A stretch of 64,000 nt of DNA from contig NZ_VDCQ01000059.1 in the NCBI RefSeq assembly GCF_006265175.1, positions 2,203 to 66,202 of the forward strand, given 5' to 3'. Below are positions 63,107-64,000 of the stretch, piece by piece. The DNA is from Paenibacillus hemerocallicola. GTDB taxonomy: Bacteria > Bacillota > Bacilli > Paenibacillales > NBRC-103111. Under the pieces are notes generated by a model, which searched no databases, was not told where the DNA came from, and was given only the letters and a program-made list of their open reading frames with translations. A program made the translations under genes and the position numbers. Position 1 is the first letter of the stretch, and every line of letters begins with the position of its first letter.

Positions 63107-63934
63107 ATGAAGGACGATATCATCTCTTCGTTGCTGGAAACGGCGGAGCTGAAGGTTTTGCAGTTCGATATCCATCGCCTCCGGGCGATGAATTACCGGA
63201 AGCGTACGTTCCGGCAGTTTTACATGATGACCTACGTGAAGAAAGGCTCCGCCAAGCTGAAGGTCCGGGACCAAGTCTATGATATCGATCCGGGAACCGT
63301 CATCTTTATTCCTACCTTTCTGGAGCATGACCAGTATAAAGACAGCGATGAGGAAACCGAATTTCTATGGTGGCATTTTACATACAAGATCCATAACTTG
63401 ATCGATGTGCTGCCGCTTTTGCAAATCCCTTACATTTACCCGCTCAGAAATTACGAAAAATTCGAGGCGGTATTCGACGAATTCATGCGCACCACTTCCA
63501 AGGGAGGACATTTGCCCAGCATCATCCTGCACAAGGCCAAATCGCTCGAGCTGCTCTACTTGTTATTGGACAATGCTGTCGGACATGCGGAGCCTTCGGA
63601 TAGCGGGAGGCCGGCGGACAGCTTCTTGTCCATTCTGCTGAAGATCGTGACGCAGCCGGGGGCTTCGCTGACGCTTAAGGATATAGCCGACGAATTGCAC
63701 ATGAATCCGACCTATGTCAGCAACCATTTCAAAGAGATGTTCGGCAAATCGCCGATCATGCTGCACCGGGAAATCAAAATCGCCAAAGCGAAAGCGCTGC
63801 TGGAGACGCGGGAGATGAACATTACGGAAATTAGCCGTATGCTCGGATTCAACGATATCCAAACGTTTACCCGCCTGTTCAAGAAATATACGGGAATTTC
63901 CCCGGGGCAATACAAAAGCCTGTTCGACCTGTAG
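63107..63934 (+). CDS. AraC-family transcriptional regulator
   Basis: 275 residues from the ATG at 63107 (AAGGA 11 bases upstream); an in-frame ATG at 63095 lies inside that site and is less likely. The N-terminal cupin-like domain (YMMTYVKKGSAKLKVRDQVYDIDPGTVIFIP) is followed by a linker and the AraC double HTH (DIADELHMNPTYVSNHFKEMFGKSP, ISRMLGFNDIQTFTRLFKKYTGISP in outline). A sugar effector is likely by family. The target is probably beyond the right edge of the window. Confidence 0.9.
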   Translation: MKDDIISSLLETAELKVLQFDIHRLRAMNYRKRTFRQFYMMTYVKKGSAKLKVRDQVYDIDPGTVIFIPTFLEHDQYKDSDEETEFLWWHFTYKIHNLIDVLPLLQIPYIYPLRNYEKFEAVFDEFMRTTSKGGHLPSIILHKAKSLELLYLLLDNAVGHAEPSDSGRPADSFLSILLKIVTQPGASLTLKDIADELHMNPTYVSNHFKEMFGKSPIMLHREIKIAKAKALLETREMNITEISRMLGFNDIQTFTRLFKKYTGISPGQYKSLFDL

Positions 63935-64000
63935 AAGTGTTAAACTTCAACAAAGCCATGCTCTACTGATCCGAGACCCGAAACCTATACAATACTCTCG
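63935..64000. other. Right edge, no feature seen
   Basis: 66 bases after the last AraC stop. They may contain a promoter for a gene outside the window. Confidence 0.4.

Overview
The window looks like a chromosome segment of a Paenibacillaceae bacterium (Paenibacillus, Cohnella or a close relative). The signs are strong Shine-Dalgarno sites with many TTG/GTG starts, lipobox solute-binding proteins, AraC and YesM/YesN-type regulators, very large secreted polysaccharide-degrading enzymes, a collagen-like surface protein, and a Btr/FeuA/BesA-type iron locus. There are no rRNA or tRNA genes, CRISPR arrays, prophages or transposase genes.

Layout. 1-3541: end of a collagen-like gene, an isochorismatase-fold hydrolase, a 5'-truncated beta-sandwich ORF that begins inside a dispersed repeat, then a Rieske protein / amidohydrolase pair. 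4826-10300: two sugar-type solute-binding lipoproteins with no transporter, an AraC regulator, and a GntR regulator fused to a solute-binding-protein (SBP) domain. 10409-20684: a polyanionic-glycan degradation block with an MDR dehydrogenase, a 2028-residue heparinase II/III-type protein, and two convergent GH88/105-like hydrolases. 21123-26813: a third orphan SBP, a small frameshifted secreted protein, a frameshift-split membrane AraC regulator, and a serine hydrolase. 27024-31060: a GC-rich minus-strand unit of ECF sigma factor, anti-sigma-like protein, ABC ATPase, permease and a decayed partner. 31552-38372: small metabolic and membrane genes with several decayed ones (MerR fragment, DUF421 frameshift). 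38834-43234: ECF42-type sigma with two YCII/DGPF proteins, DUF1801, CutC and an asparaginase-like protein. 43285-54077: YesM/YesN two-component system divergent from a CUT1 sugar importer, a cytoplasmic sulfatase and a GHL6-type glycosidase. 54450-58027: Fur-controlled siderophore genes. 58116-63934: a second GntR-SBP regulator divergent from a secreted beta-propeller protein, a DUF6526 protein, and an AraC regulator.

How the genes fit together. Most of the window appears to be for foraging of acidic, probably sulfated polysaccharide: secreted lyase or binding proteins, SBPs and a CUT1 importer, and cytoplasmic GH88/105-like, sulfatase and GHL6-like enzymes. Control is by AraC, YesMN and the two GntR-SBP regulators. 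No CUT1 ATPase is present, so the importer probably borrows a shared MsmX-type ATPase from elsewhere (inference).

Most unusual points: (i) two one-component regulators whose effector domain is an intracellular relative of MalE-type SBPs, one cotranscribed with an extracellular SBP, among three SBPs without permeases; (ii) a pair of about 190-bp nested palindromic repeats exactly bracketing one glycosidase gene, with compensatory base changes in an inner stem; (iii) a dispersed repeat that supplies the start codon of a truncated gene; (iv) several frameshifted genes, one of them a small secreted protein next to an SBP; (v) candidate structured RNAs near cutC and after a 59-codon gene.
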